Positions 37,292 to 45,743 of a stretch of DNA of 64,000 nucleotides are shown here, in pieces; positions within the stretch are counted from its first letter, which is position 1; each line of letters starts with the position of its first letter. The DNA comes from Achromobacter spanius (GTDB lineage: Bacteria; Pseudomonadota; Gammaproteobacteria; Burkholderiales; Burkholderiaceae_B), in the NCBI RefSeq assembly GCF_002812705.1, contig NZ_CP025030.1:5890001-5954000 (forward strand), written 5' to 3'. The translations under genes were made by a program, and so were the position numbers. Below the pieces are notes generated by a model, which searched no databases, was not told the DNA's origin, and saw only the letters and a program-made list of their open reading frames with translations.

Positions 37292-38608
37292 TCAGCCTTG
37301 GCGCTGGCCATCCAAGTAATCCAGCACGCCTTTCGCAACCACCGCACCGCTGGCCATGCAGGCCGTCAACAGATAGCCGCCCGTAGGCGCCTCCCAATCC
37401 AGCATCTCGCCAGCGCAGAATACGCCGGGGGCCGATTGCAACATCAGCCCATCCGTTACCGCGTTGAATGACACGCCACCCGCCGTGCTGATGGCTTCGT
37501 CCATCGGACGCGCACGCAGCAGCGTCACGGGCAAAGCCTTGATTCGCAGGGCCAATCGCGCCGGATCCTTGAAATCTTCGGCCGCTGCGCATTCGCGCAG
37601 CAGCCCCGCCTTGACCCCCGTCAGCCCCATACGGCTTTGCAAATGGCTGGACATGGAGCGCGCGCCACGGGGATGCGTGACGGCCGCCATGACCTTGTCC
37701 TGCGTCCAGTCCGGCGCCAGGTCCAGCATCGCAACTGCCCGACCTTCCGCGTCAATCCGGTCGCGCAACGCCGCCGACAAGGCATACACCAGACTGCCCT
37801 CGATGCCCGTTTCCGACACCACGAATTCGCCTTGGCGAGGCCGGGTGGAGCTGGGCCGCGCGCCGCTGAGCCGCGCGCCGCTGGGCCGCGCGCCGCTGGT
37901 TTCGCCGGCGCAGGCCATGGCAACCGACTTCACCGGCTGCCCAGCGTAACGCTCGGAAAAATGCGGCGACCACGCGACGTCGAATCCGCAATTGGCGGGC
38001 CGTAGCGGCGCGACTTCGATACCGTGCGCCTGCAGCCCGGCCACCCATGCGCCATCCGACCCCAACTTGGCCCAGCTTCCTCCGCCCAAGGCCAGCACCA
38101 CGGCATCCGCCGTCAGCGTGAGCACGCCTTCCGGCGTCTCGAAGCGCAGCGCCGCCGCGTCAACTGCGTCCCCTTGCGGCCAGCCCAGCCAACGGTGCCG
38201 CATGTGAAACCGGACACCACTGGAGCGCAATCTTGCCAGCCAGGCACGCAACAAGGGAGCAGCCTTCATTTCCTGGGGAAAAACGCGCCCGGAAGACCCC
38301 ACGAATGTGTCGATGCCCAACTGGTGTGCCCAGTCGCGCAGCGCCGTCGCGTCCATCGCTTGCAGCCAGGGGGCAAGCTGCGCGGCCCGCTCGCCATAGC
38401 GCGCCAGGAACGGCGCCGCGGCTTCGCTATGTGTCAGGTTCAGCCCGCCCCGACCCGCCATCAGGAATTTGCGTCCAACCGAGGGCATGGCGTCGAACAC
38501 GTCGACCTGCAAGCCTTCAGCGGCCAATCGTTCCGCCGCCATCAGGCCGGCCGGGCCGCCGCCGATTACGGCAACGCGCGGAGGGTCGCGCCGCGTCGGG
38601 GCGGTCAT
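37292..38608 (-). CDS. NAD(P)/FAD-dependent oxidoreductase, HI0933/TIGR03862 type
   Basis: A 438-aa flavoprotein with the N-terminal dinucleotide-binding motif VIGGGPAGLMAAERLA and the HI0933-family stretch KFLMAGRGGLNLTHSE. The second FAD motif lies near the end (GVFCAGEMLDWEAPTGGY). Family members are soluble; their reaction is unknown. Residues around 225-245 carry an extra Ser-Gly-Ala-Arg repeat coded by three 15-bp DNA repeats. The ATG at 38608 is used; the upstream frame enters a non-coding gap. Confidence 0.9.
   Translation of the reverse strand: MTAPTRRDPPRVAVIGGGPAGLMAAERLAAEGLQVDVFDAMPSVGRKFLMAGRGGLNLTHSEAAAPFLARYGERAAQLAPWLQAMDATALRDWAHQLGIDTFVGSSGRVFPQEMKAAPLLRAWLARLRSSGVRFHMRHRWLGWPQGDAVDAAALRFETPEGVLTLTADAVVLALGGGSWAKLGSDGAWVAGLQAHGIEVAPLRPANCGFDVAWSPHFSERYAGQPVKSVAMACAGETSGARPSGARLSGARPSSTRPRQGEFVVSETGIEGSLVYALSAALRDRIDAEGRAVAMLDLAPDWTQDKVMAAVTHPRGARSMSSHLQSRMGLTGVKAGLLRECAAAEDFKDPARLALRIKALPVTLLRARPMDEAISTAGGVSFNAVTDGLMLQSAPGVFCAGEMLDWEAPTGGYLLTACMASGAVVAKGVLDYLDGQRQG
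37851..37895 (-). repeat. Three 15-bp tandem repeats inside the flavoprotein gene
   Basis: CTGGGCCGCGCGCCG at 37851-37865, one base different at 37866-37880, and exact again at 37881-37895. On the coding strand each adds Ser-Gly-Ala-Arg-Pro or -Leu, an insertion in a surface loop that leaves the reading frame intact. Confidence 0.9.
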
Positions 38609-38797
38609 GGCAGCAAGCCTGTCAGGATGGGAAGAGATTTGGGCAGGGGGCAAGGCATGAGGGCACACGGATTGATCAGGGGTACGAGCAGCGGGGAAAA
38701 CGACAAAAAAACGTGCCGCGCGCAGCGGGGAAGAATTGTCGCACGGGCCCTGCGAACAGGGCGCTCAACGCCCCCACCAGACCTACCCATCGATAAG

Positions 38798-38844
38798 AAA
38801 AAGGCCTGGCGCCGGCCAATGATTGACCGCAGGCGCCAAGCCTT
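38798..38844 (-). terminator. Rho-independent terminator of the 114-aa hypothetical gene
   Basis: AAGGCCTGGCGCC (38801-38813) pairs with GGCGCCAAGCCTT with one mismatch, and the minus strand continues TTTTTCTT. It lies about 105 bases past the stop of the gene at 38951, beyond the 40-bp repeat. The 342-base gap 38609-38950 contains only this terminator and that repeat. Confidence 0.8.
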
Positions 38845-38878
38845 TGTTATGCAAGGATAATTCCGACATGCGCAGAGC

Positions 38879-38918
38879 CTATCCCAAGGCTTGTCCACAG
38901 TCGCTGTGGGTAACTTCC
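38879..38918 (-). repeat. 40-bp repeat element, copy 1
   Basis: CTATCCCAAGGCTTGTCCACAG, three variable bases, then CTGTGGGTAACTTCCG. An almost identical sequence is at 42567-42607. The core is a dyad (TCCACAG-N3-CTGTGGG) with a DnaA-box-like TTGTCCACA on one side and TGTGGGTAA on the other. It lies 33 bases downstream of a minus-strand stop codon. Confidence 0.85.
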
Positions 38919-38950
38919 GGCCCTAATTCCCGATCAGCTGACTTCCGATC

Positions 38951-39295
38951 TCAGGCGTTGCCGGCCGCCTGCATGGGTCCCGACCAGGGTTCTGCGTCCA
39001 TTTCGAAACGCAGCTCCTGGTACTCGCCATCCACGCCAACGGAACGCAGCAAGCCCGCGCCCATGGCTTGGCCCAGCGCGCGGCGGCACAGGGTTTCGGG
39101 ATCGTCGGGCAGGGATTGAAAGACGCCGTCAGGAATGCGCAAGCGCAGCAGTGCCTGGGGATCACCGCGTTCCGCGGGCCGGCCGATATGGATGTGGGCG
39201 GGGTAACCGTGCGGGCACCAGATGCCTACGTGGTACTTGCCTTCAGCGCCGGTGTCGGCGACAAAGCCGGGATGATCGTATTTTGCTGTACCCAT
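38951..39295 (-). CDS. Hypothetical protein (114 aa)
   Basis: A soluble 114-residue protein, MGTAKYDHPGFVADTG at the start, with a histidine-rich centre (YHVGIWCPHGYPAHIHIG) that could bind a metal. Family not recognised. The start at 39295 is supported by GGAGGAGGG upstream. It sits downstream of the initiator tRNA gene on the same strand, separated by the tRNA terminator. After its stop come the 40-bp repeat and a terminator. Confidence 0.7.
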   Translation of the reverse strand: MGTAKYDHPGFVADTGAEGKYHVGIWCPHGYPAHIHIGRPAERGDPQALLRLRIPDGVFQSLPDDPETLCRRALGQAMGAGLLRSVGVDGEYQELRFEMDAEPWSGPMQAAGNA

Positions 39296-39461
39296 GGACC
39301 CTCCTCCTGTGCGGCAAACTAGCGCGCGTGGCCCATGGTAGCTCAGGGTTGCGGCGCTGTGCAGGCAGGAACATCCGGGAAACTCCGGACTGGAAGATTG
39401 GGGTGACCCAGGGCAAGTGCGGACGAAAAAAAGCCCGGACGAAAAAAGAAAACCCAGACGC

Positions 39462-39492
39462 AAAAAAGCCGCGATAAGCATCGCGGCTTTTT
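39462..39492 (-). terminator. Rho-independent terminator of the initiator tRNA gene
   Basis: GCCGCGAT and ATCGCGGC pair around AAGC, followed on the minus strand by TTTTTT. It starts 9 bases after the tRNA 3' end. Confidence 0.93.
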
Positions 39493-39500
39493 CTTGAAAC

Positions 39501-39577
<77 letters not shown>

Positions 39578-39583
39578 TCTGAT

Positions 39584-39619
39584 GTGATGAATCATACACC
39601 ATTATGAAATCTTGTGCAG
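39584..39619 (-). promoter_or_regulatory. Probable promoter of the initiator tRNA gene
   Basis: A -10 TATGAT on the minus strand (39596-39591) lies 13 bases before the first base of the tRNA. The -35 at the right distance (CTGCAC) is weak. Confidence 0.45.
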
Positions 39620-39979
39620 CGCACCCAGCCCTTTATTCGAAGATTTAGGCACTTTCAGGCGAAGTATTTTCGTAGCCGCCCTCAAAATGCGGCTAATTGG
39701 GTCCGGAACATCCAGGCAAATGACGTCGGCGGCGTCGATGGCCGTGATGCGTACCACGCCTCCATCGATAACCGCGTGCGCCTCACCGGCGTTCATTCGC
39801 ACCGCGACCGGCAAAGGCAGGCGGCCCGTGGCTTCCGCGCCCGCCGCGGGTTCTTCCAGGCACACGCTGCCGGCCACGCAGATGATGGTTGCACCGGCGT
39901 GCAGGACAAAGGCGCGGGAGGCGCCGGGCGCGATCTCCAGGCGGCGGGACGGACCTTCGGGGTAAGTATCGGCTTGCAT
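39602..39979 (-). CDS. DUF2917-type protein
   Basis: A 125-aa soluble protein of cupin-like beta content (SRAFVLHAGATIICVAGSVC, then a second ITAIDAADVICLDVP). It fits the DUF2917 pattern of a small hydrophobic jelly-roll fragment; function unknown. The ATG at 39979 has TTGGAG upstream; a TTG 12 bases earlier is less likely. It is divergent from a MocR-type regulator, which may control it. Confidence 0.65.
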   Translation of the reverse strand: MQADTYPEGPSRRLEIAPGASRAFVLHAGATIICVAGSVCLEEPAAGAEATGRLPLPVAVRMNAGEAHAVIDGGVVRITAIDAADVICLDVPDPISRILRAATKILRLKVPKSSNKGLGALHKIS

Positions 39980-40148
39980 GATGATCTCCAATCGGACATT
40001 GACAGGCTACGCGGACGCTGCTTTGCGCAACAGCCACAATCCCACCCTTTCTGTACCGATGCAGATGCTCGATTTTGTGGCTGTTATGGTGTACTTTTCG
40101 TCAATCTGTGCCTTCCTTCATTCCAAGCCTGGGGAGCATGATCGGCGC

Positions 40149-41588
40149 ATGGACCCACAACCGCTGTACCTCCGCCTGGCAAACCACTATCGGCGCGCCA
40201 TCCAGACGGGCGTTCTGGCGCCCGCCCAGCGCATGCCCTCCGTGCGTACACTGGTGCGCACGCACCACGTCAGCCTGTCCACGGCGCTACAAGCCTGCCG
40301 CCAATTGGAAGACGACGGCTTGATCGAAGCCCGGCCACGGTCGGGCTATTTCGTCTTGCAGGCCCGACGAAACAGCATTCCCCCGGTCAACGAGCCCGAC
40401 ATCCGCCAAACGCTGGGCGCGGCGCAATACGTCGGCATTCATGACCGCGTTTCCGACTTCATCGCCAAGTGCGAAGCGCACCCCGTCAGCGCCAACTTCG
40501 CGCTGGCGGCCGCGGTGCCCGAGGCTTATCCAATGGACGCGCTGAAGCAGGCAATGACGCGCGCCCTGCGCTCGTCGCCCCACGTGCTGGTCAGCCCGGT
40601 TCCGCCGCAGGGGCATCCCGAATTGCGGTCGGTGCTGGCGCGGCGCGCGCTGACCAATGGCATCAACACCACGCCGGATGACGTCATCGTCACGCACGGC
40701 TGCATCGAAGCCCTGAACCTGGCCCTGCGCGCGGTGGCCCGGCCGGGAGACACCATCGCCGTTGAGTCGCCCACGTACTTCGGGCTGCTGCAAATTCTGG
40801 AAAGCCTGGGCATGCGCGCGCTGGAAATTCCGACTAGCCCACAACATGGCTTGTCGATCGAAGCGCTGGACCTGGCCTTCCAAACGCATGGCAATATTCG
40901 CGCCGTGGTTGTCGTGCCCAACTTCCAGAATCCGCTGGGTTGCGTCATGCCGGACGCCGAGAAGGCCCGGCTTGTGGCGCTGTGCGAGCGTCAGCAGGTG
41001 CCGCTGATCGAAGACGACACCTACGGCGCGCTGACCGATGACGACACGCCGCTGGTCGCGGCCAAGTCCTGGGATGCAACCGGCAACGTGATCTATTGCT
41101 CGTCCATGCACAAGACGCTGGCCCCGGGCATGCGCTTGGGCTGGCTGTTGGGCGGGCGCTGGAAAGCGCGCATCGCCATGCTGAAATTTGCACAAAGCCG
41201 GCCCAATGAACCCCTGGCGCAGATCGCCGTGGCCGAGTACATGGGGTCACGCGCCTACGACCGCCACCTGACGCGCTTGCGCAGGCACTTGAAGCTACAG
41301 CGCGACCAGACGGCGGAAGCCATCGCCGCGCACTTTCCGCAGGGTACGCGCTTGAGCGTGCCGCAAGGCGGCATGCTGCTTTGGGTGGAAATGCCCGGCG
41401 GCCGTTCGGGCATGGATGTGTTTGAAGCGGCCTTGCGGCAAGGCATACGCGTTGCCCCCGGCGCCATGTTCTCGAACGGCACGCGCTACAACCATTTCCT
41501 GCGCATCAGTTGCGGCCAGCGCACCACGCCAGACATCTCGCGAGCCTTGTTGACCCTGGCGCGTATCGTGGGCGACCGCGCGCAATGA
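40149..41588 (+). CDS. MocR-type regulator (GntR HTH + aminotransferase domain)
   Basis: A 479-aa protein: an N-terminal GntR winged HTH (YRRAIQTGVLAPAQRMPSVR, VSLSTALQACRQLEDDGLIE) joined to a fold-type I aminotransferase domain with the PLP lysine in SSMHKTLAPGMRLGW. Such MocR proteins use PLP as a sensor and often act on vitamin B6, GABA or taurine genes. The ATG at 40149 has GGGGAG 13 bases upstream. The next gene starts within its stop codon (ATGA). Confidence 0.92.
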   Translation: MDPQPLYLRLANHYRRAIQTGVLAPAQRMPSVRTLVRTHHVSLSTALQACRQLEDDGLIEARPRSGYFVLQARRNSIPPVNEPDIRQTLGAAQYVGIHDRVSDFIAKCEAHPVSANFALAAAVPEAYPMDALKQAMTRALRSSPHVLVSPVPPQGHPELRSVLARRALTNGINTTPDDVIVTHGCIEALNLALRAVARPGDTIAVESPTYFGLLQILESLGMRALEIPTSPQHGLSIEALDLAFQTHGNIRAVVVVPNFQNPLGCVMPDAEKARLVALCERQQVPLIEDDTYGALTDDDTPLVAAKSWDATGNVIYCSSMHKTLAPGMRLGWLLGGRWKARIAMLKFAQSRPNEPLAQIAVAEYMGSRAYDRHLTRLRRHLKLQRDQTAEAIAAHFPQGTRLSVPQGGMLLWVEMPGGRSGMDVFEAALRQGIRVAPGAMFSNGTRYNHFLRISCGQRTTPDISRALLTLARIVGDRAQ

Positions 41589-42151
41589 GCACGTCCCTGC
41601 ATCAATTCATCGTTGATTACGGCCTGTGGGCGGTGCTGGCCGGCACCTTTCTGGAAGGCGAAAGCGTGGTGGTCTTCGCGGGCTTTCTGGCGCACCAGCA
41701 TCTTCTGCACTTGCCGTATGTGATGCTGTGCGCCTTCGCCGGTTCATTCATGGCCGACCAACTGCTGTTCTTTCTGGGCCGGCGCTATCGCGACCACCGC
41801 TTCGTGCGGCGCATCCGCGAAAAACCGGCATTTGAAAAGGCGCTGGCCGCCATTGACCGCTATCCGCATGGCTTCATCCTCAGCCTGCGATTCCTCTACG
41901 GCCTGCGCACCGTGGGACCCGTGGCGCTAGGAATGTCGCGCGTGCCACCGTTGCGCTTTCTAGTGCTAAACGCCATCGCCGCCGTCATTTGGGCGGTGTG
42001 CTTCAGCGTGGTGGGCTATGCGTTTGGCCAAACCATCGAGAGCTTGCTTGGCCGCCTGCACGGCGTGGAAACCAAGCTGGCCGTCGCCGCGGCGATCGGG
42101 CTGGTGATCGGGCTGGCCTATCACCTTGTTGCCCGACGACGGCAACGCTAA
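41585..42151 (+). CDS. DedA-family membrane protein
   Basis: A 188-aa inner-membrane protein of the DedA/VTT family: GTFLEGESVVVFAGFLA near residue 20, the FLGRRYRDHRF stretch and the conserved RFLYGLRTVGPVALGMS with its key arginine and glycine-proline. DedA proteins help lipid carrier recycling and membrane homeostasis. The ATG overlaps the MocR stop (ATGA), so the two are coupled. Confidence 0.92.
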   Translation: MSTSLHQFIVDYGLWAVLAGTFLEGESVVVFAGFLAHQHLLHLPYVMLCAFAGSFMADQLLFFLGRRYRDHRFVRRIREKPAFEKALAAIDRYPHGFILSLRFLYGLRTVGPVALGMSRVPPLRFLVLNAIAAVIWAVCFSVVGYAFGQTIESLLGRLHGVETKLAVAAAIGLVIGLAYHLVARRRQR

Positions 42152-42158
42152 GCCGCCA

Positions 42159-42431
42159 TCAACAGACGATTCGGCCGCTGGCGCGCAGCACATGGCGCCG
42201 CCGTGCCTTGCGGTACCAGCCGCCCACAAGAGGCAGCAGCGCCAGGCGGCGCAGGACGGGGTGGCGCTGGTCGAAGTCGTGCCACGCCTTGAAGCCATGC
42301 CCCATGCGCTCCCAGCTCTCACGCGCTTGGGGCGAGAGTTTGCCGGGGTCGAACGCCGCCAGCTTTGCCGCTTCCGAAACACGCGCCAACATGGCGCTGC
42401 CCGGGTGTTCCAATCGATACTGATTCCGCAT
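42159..42431 (-). CDS. Hypothetical protein (90 aa)
   Basis: A 90-residue basic protein (MRNQYRLEHPGSAMLARV; C-terminal WYRKARRRHVLRASGR). No signal peptide, membrane helix or family recognised. No clear ribosome-binding site was seen before the ATG at 42431, so the call is tentative. It converges with the DedA gene, leaving seven bases between the stops. Confidence 0.5.
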   Translation of the reverse strand: MRNQYRLEHPGSAMLARVSEAAKLAAFDPGKLSPQARESWERMGHGFKAWHDFDQRHPVLRRLALLPLVGGWYRKARRRHVLRASGRIVC

Positions 42432-42566
42432 GGGGCCGCATATTACCCGGCTTGGCGCGCTTGTGGAGATTACACAATTGCGTGTCTGAAACGCGCAAAA
42501 GGAGCCACCTTTGACCGCCACCCCCAAGCCCTTGTAATTAAAGGAAAATGCGGATCTATGCCCGCA

Positions 42567-42607
42567 CTATCCCAAGGCTTGTCCACAGAAGCTGTGGGTA
42601 ACTTTCC
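42567..42607 (-). repeat. 40-bp repeat element, copy 2
   Basis: Same element as 38879-38918, same orientation: CTATCCCAAGGCTTGTCCACAG, three variable bases, CTGTGGGTAACTTTCCG, with one extra T. It lies 25 bases downstream of the stop of the 81-aa gene at 42632, mirroring the place of copy 1. Confidence 0.85.
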
Positions 42608-42631
42608 GATGTGCGGCGCCCGCGCAACGCT

Positions 42632-42877
42632 CTATTTCAGAGCGGCAATGATCATGTCACGCACGCTTTCGAAGCCCGCCACGTACTGCGGGTTTTCCGA
42701 ACGCGCCAACAGGCTGGAATAGTTCTGTTCCAACTGCGCCTCGATCGCTTCACGCAGGCCCGGCGACGCCTTGACCAGATGCAGCATCGACAACAGCGTC
42801 GAATTCAGCGCATCGATGCGGCCGCCCTGATGCGAAATGGTGTGGACGATAACGGCAATTTGTTCTTGGATATCCAT
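42632..42877 (-). CDS. Hypothetical protein (81 aa)
   Basis: An 81-residue helical, acidic protein (MDIQEQIAVIVHTISHQGGR; C-terminus YVAGFESVRDMIIAALK). Family not recognised. AGAGG lies before the ATG at 42877. Single-gene unit; the 40-bp repeat follows its stop. Confidence 0.65.
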   Translation of the reverse strand: MDIQEQIAVIVHTISHQGGRIDALNSTLLSMLHLVKASPGLREAIEAQLEQNYSSLLARSENPQYVAGFESVRDMIIAALK

Positions 42878-43069
42878 GGCGAAAGCCTCTTGGCAGTGAA
42901 TGATCGGCGCAAATCCTAGCATGGCGCCCACACACCTCCCGCCGCCCGCCCTGCCCGCGCGGGTGCTAGGCAAGCGCCAGGCGCCGCGCTAGCATGAAGC
43001 GTAGCCGCTGGGGCACCGCGGCGCACGCCACCGGCGCCATCCGCGGCATCCGGGGACACCGGAGCGCTT

Positions 43070-43675
43070 ATGAAGACGATCCAGAACTATGCACCCCCAG
43101 ACGCCCAATCCCTGCAGCGTCTGCAGGACAAACTGGGTTTCAGCGATGCGCGCATGGCCGAGCTGGCCGGATTGGATGCCGCAACGCCCTGGCCAAGTTA
43201 TGTCGGCGGCCCCGAGCCGCGCACACTGGGCCGGCAACGCCTGTTCTACATGATGGCCCGCCTGACGCTGGACGAACGCCAATGGCAAGCGGTGCTGGAT
43301 GCCATGCATGACGCCGGCGCCCGCTTCGACTACGAAGACGCCTTGTCGGTCAGCGCACCCGCCGCGCCGGAACTGGTGGCCGACGAAGAACGCAAATTCG
43401 GCATGCTGCTGGTCAGCCGCAACGGCGCCTTCCACGAGATGGAGCAATTGCGGGAATTTGCGCACTTCGCGCATGAGGCCGACGTCAGCCGCTTTGTGAA
43501 TTCGGTGTTCTACGACAGCGACATCGACCTATGCCGCTTTCGCTTCGCCGACCACGACGGGCTGGACGGCGCCAGCCGCGACCGCATTTTCGATGCCGCG
43601 CACAAAACCATCACGCGCTTCGAGTTCGACGGGCGTATCTATCACGGCGGCATTCCGCCCGAATCAGACGGTTAG
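43070..43675 (+). CDS. Hypothetical protein with XRE-like N-terminus
   Basis: A 201-aa soluble protein. The first 65 residues resemble a Cro/XRE helix-turn-helix (LQRLQDKLGFSDARMAELAG, followed by TLGRQRLFYMMARLTLDERQ), but the fit is loose. The C-terminal 90 residues are of mixed fold with many aromatic and acidic residues (FVNSVFYDSDIDLCRFRFAD). Not a family I recognise. GGAGCG precedes the ATG. It lies just before an Lrp-type regulator gene. Confidence 0.65.
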   Translation: MKTIQNYAPPDAQSLQRLQDKLGFSDARMAELAGLDAATPWPSYVGGPEPRTLGRQRLFYMMARLTLDERQWQAVLDAMHDAGARFDYEDALSVSAPAAPELVADEERKFGMLLVSRNGAFHEMEQLREFAHFAHEADVSRFVNSVFYDSDIDLCRFRFADHDGLDGASRDRIFDAAHKTITRFEFDGRIYHGGIPPESDG

Positions 43676-43752
43676 CCCGCCCGCATTGCATTGACGCGGG
43701 CGGGTTCACGCCTGTACCGTCGGCACTCCGCTACTCGCCGCACGCCCTTTGC

Positions 43753-44211
43753 ATGAACGAACGACTCGACGACATCGACCGGCAATTGCTGAGCCTGCTT
43801 TCGGCCAACGCGCGCGAGCCCGCGGCCATCCTGGCGCGCAAACTGGGCCTGGCGCGCACGACCGTGGTCGCGCGCATCGCGCGGCTGGAGCGCGAACACA
43901 TCGTGTCGGGCTATGGCGTGCGCCTGGGGCGCCGCCTGGAAGAGGCCGCGGTGCGGGCGTATTGCTTCATCAGCGTGCTGCCCAAGACGCCGGCCGCCGT
44001 CATCCGCGAACTGGAACGCATGCCGGAAGTGGAAGAGGTTTCATCGGTCAGCGGGCCGTATGACTACCTGATCTTCCTGCGCTGCGAAACCCACGAACAA
44101 CTGGACGACCTGCTGGACCGCATCGGCCTGATCGACGGGGTCAAGCAGACGCAGACCTCGATCGTGTTGAGCCGCAAGGTGGACCGGCGCAGCGCCGTCG
44201 CCGCCCCCTGA
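43753..44211 (+). CDS. Lrp/AsnC-family regulator
   Basis: A 152-aa regulator: N-terminal HTH (LDDIDRQLLSLLSANAREPA, LARTTVVARIARLEREH) and a C-terminal ligand/oligomer RAM domain (VEEVSSVSGPYDYLIFLRC). The ATG at 43753 gives the standard family start. It precedes a lipoprotein gene and pdxA but is separated by 94 bases. The controlled genes are not clear. Confidence 0.9.
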   Translation: MNERLDDIDRQLLSLLSANAREPAAILARKLGLARTTVVARIARLEREHIVSGYGVRLGRRLEEAAVRAYCFISVLPKTPAAVIRELERMPEVEEVSSVSGPYDYLIFLRCETHEQLDDLLDRIGLIDGVKQTQTSIVLSRKVDRRSAVAAP

Positions 44212-44305
44212 GGCCCACCCATGAGCGGCAGGTGCCATCCCGCCTTCTTTTCTGGTGGACCGACATGGTGTTGTAATGAGGGATATCGCGATTTCTGGAT
44301 AACCC

Positions 44306-44614
44306 ATGTTTGCACGCCTTGCCCCCGCCGCCGCCTTGCTGACCCTCTTAGCCGCCTGCTCCAGCATGAGCGAGGTGACCTCCGTCGGTAAAGATACCTA
44401 CAGCGTCACCTACAGTTCTGGCACGCAATTGCTGACGTGGGTTGAACTGAAGAATCAGACGCTGCAACGCGCCGACCAGTATTGCCAAGACATCGGCCGC
44501 AAGCTGCAAAAACCGGAAGTGACTTCCAACCACGCGACGGGGCTGGGTTCCAAGCGCGCCACGGTCACGTTCGAATGCGGCGTCATCCAACCGCCCAAGG
44601 ACAAGGCATCGTGA
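44306..44614 (+). CDS. Small lipoprotein
   Basis: A 102-aa protein with a lipoprotein signal peptide (LAPAAALLTLLAAC; Cys18 is the likely acylated residue) and a soluble domain with two cysteines (RADQYCQDIGRKL, TVTFECGV). It may form one disulfide. Family not recognised, although similar short lipoproteins are common in this group. The stop overlaps the pdxA start codon (GTGA). Confidence 0.8.
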   Translation: MFARLAPAAALLTLLAACSSMSEVTSVGKDTYSVTYSSGTQLLTWVELKNQTLQRADQYCQDIGRKLQKPEVTSNHATGLGSKRATVTFECGVIQPPKDKAS

Positions 44615-45591
44615 GCGCGTCATTGCCCGTGGGCATCACCATGGGCGATGCCGCCGGCATCGGCCCTGAAATCGTCGTCAAGGCGATTGCGCAAGGTCTG
44701 AACGCACCCTGCGTGGTGTACGGCGATACAGGCGCGCTGCGCCGCGCCGCTGCCCAACTGGGGGCTCGGCTGGACGTCGTGGAAATCCGCGACGTCACTC
44801 AGGCCAGCCCCGATGCGGGGCGCATCCATGTCATCGCCTGTAGCCCCGCCCTGCCCGACGAATTGCCGTTGGGGCAGATCAGCGCCGCCGCCGGACGCGC
44901 GGCCTATGACTATGTCTGCGCCGCCATCGACGACGCACAGGCCGGCCGTATCCGCGCCATCGTTACCGCGCCGCTGAACAAGAAGTCGATGCACGAGGCC
45001 GGCATCGACTATCCCGGCCACACCGAGATCCTGGCGGACCGCTCCGCCACGCAGGACTTCGCCATGATGCTGGCCAACGACGAATTGCGTGTGCTGCTGG
45101 TGACCATACACGTGGCCTTGGCGGACGTGATCGCGCGCATCACGCCTGAAGCCGAGCTGACCGCCATGCGGCTGGCCGACCGGGCCTGCCGCCAAATGGG
45201 CATCGCCGCCCCGCGCGTGGCCGTGGCGGGCCTGAACCCCCATGCCGGCGAAGGCGGCAAATTTGGCCGCGAAGACATCGACATCATCGAGCCGGCCATC
45301 GCCCGGGCACGTGCCGAAGGCATCGACGCCAGCGGCCCCTGGCCCGGCGACACCGTCTTCATGCGCGCCCGCCGTGGCGAATTCGACATCGTCGTGGCCC
45401 AGTACCACGACCAGGGCCTGATTCCCGTGAAGTACCTGGGGCTGGACCACGGCGTGAACGTCACGGTAGGCCTGCCTTTTGTGCGCACCAGCGTGGACCA
45501 CGGCACCGCCTTCGACATCGCCGGCCGGGGCGTGGCCGACCACGCGTCGCTGGTCGCCGCGTTCGACCTGGCGCTGGTGATGACGCCCTAG
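44611..45591 (+). CDS. pdxA: PdxA-family 4-phospho-hydroxy-threonine/threonate dehydrogenase
   Basis: A 326-aa NAD-dependent enzyme with the family start ITMGDAAGIGPEIVVK, the metal-binding GHTEILADRSAT and the QYHDQGLIPVKYLG loop. Canonical PdxA makes vitamin B6 precursors. The motif TAPLNKKSMHEAG and the short form are closer to PdxA2 paralogues that act on phospho-threonate or erythronate, so either role is possible; no DUF1537 kinase is next to it. The GTG start overlaps the lipoprotein stop. Confidence 0.88.
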   Translation: MSASLPVGITMGDAAGIGPEIVVKAIAQGLNAPCVVYGDTGALRRAAAQLGARLDVVEIRDVTQASPDAGRIHVIACSPALPDELPLGQISAAAGRAAYDYVCAAIDDAQAGRIRAIVTAPLNKKSMHEAGIDYPGHTEILADRSATQDFAMMLANDELRVLLVTIHVALADVIARITPEAELTAMRLADRACRQMGIAAPRVAVAGLNPHAGEGGKFGREDIDIIEPAIARARAEGIDASGPWPGDTVFMRARRGEFDIVVAQYHDQGLIPVKYLGLDHGVNVTVGLPFVRTSVDHGTAFDIAGRGVADHASLVAAFDLALVMTP

Positions 45592-45654
45592 CGCGCCAGG
45601 CGCCCCACGGGATTACAATATGCCCCGTTTTTGGCGTGACTGCCGCGCCGCTGC

Positions 45655-45718
45655 CTGTCATTCCCGCCTGTCATTCCCGCCTGTTGTTCCCGCTTGTTGT
45701 CCCGCTTATTGTTCCCGC
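45655..45718 (+). repeat. Five 12-13 bp tandem repeats before an SBF-like transporter gene
   Basis: CTGTCATTCCCGC at 45655-45667 and 45668-45680 (identical), then CTGTTGTTCCCGC, a 12-base variant and TTATTGTTCCCGC, ending at 45718. The tract is 25 bases before the ATG of the transporter and about 35 after a possible -10 (ATTACAAT near 45613). No ribosome-binding site is visible between the tract and the start. Confidence 0.88.
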
Positions 45719-45743
45719 TTTCAGCCCGCCCTTTGGTTCGTCC

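Noticed and set aside
38879..38918. Chromosomal replication origin from DnaA-like boxes
   Set aside because: Only one dyad per copy, no cluster of boxes, no A/T-rich unwinding element and no dnaA or dnaN nearby.
39100..39481. Upstream extension of the 114-aa hypothetical gene
   Set aside because: It would run through the tRNA terminator; the ATG at 39295 has a strong ribosome-binding site.
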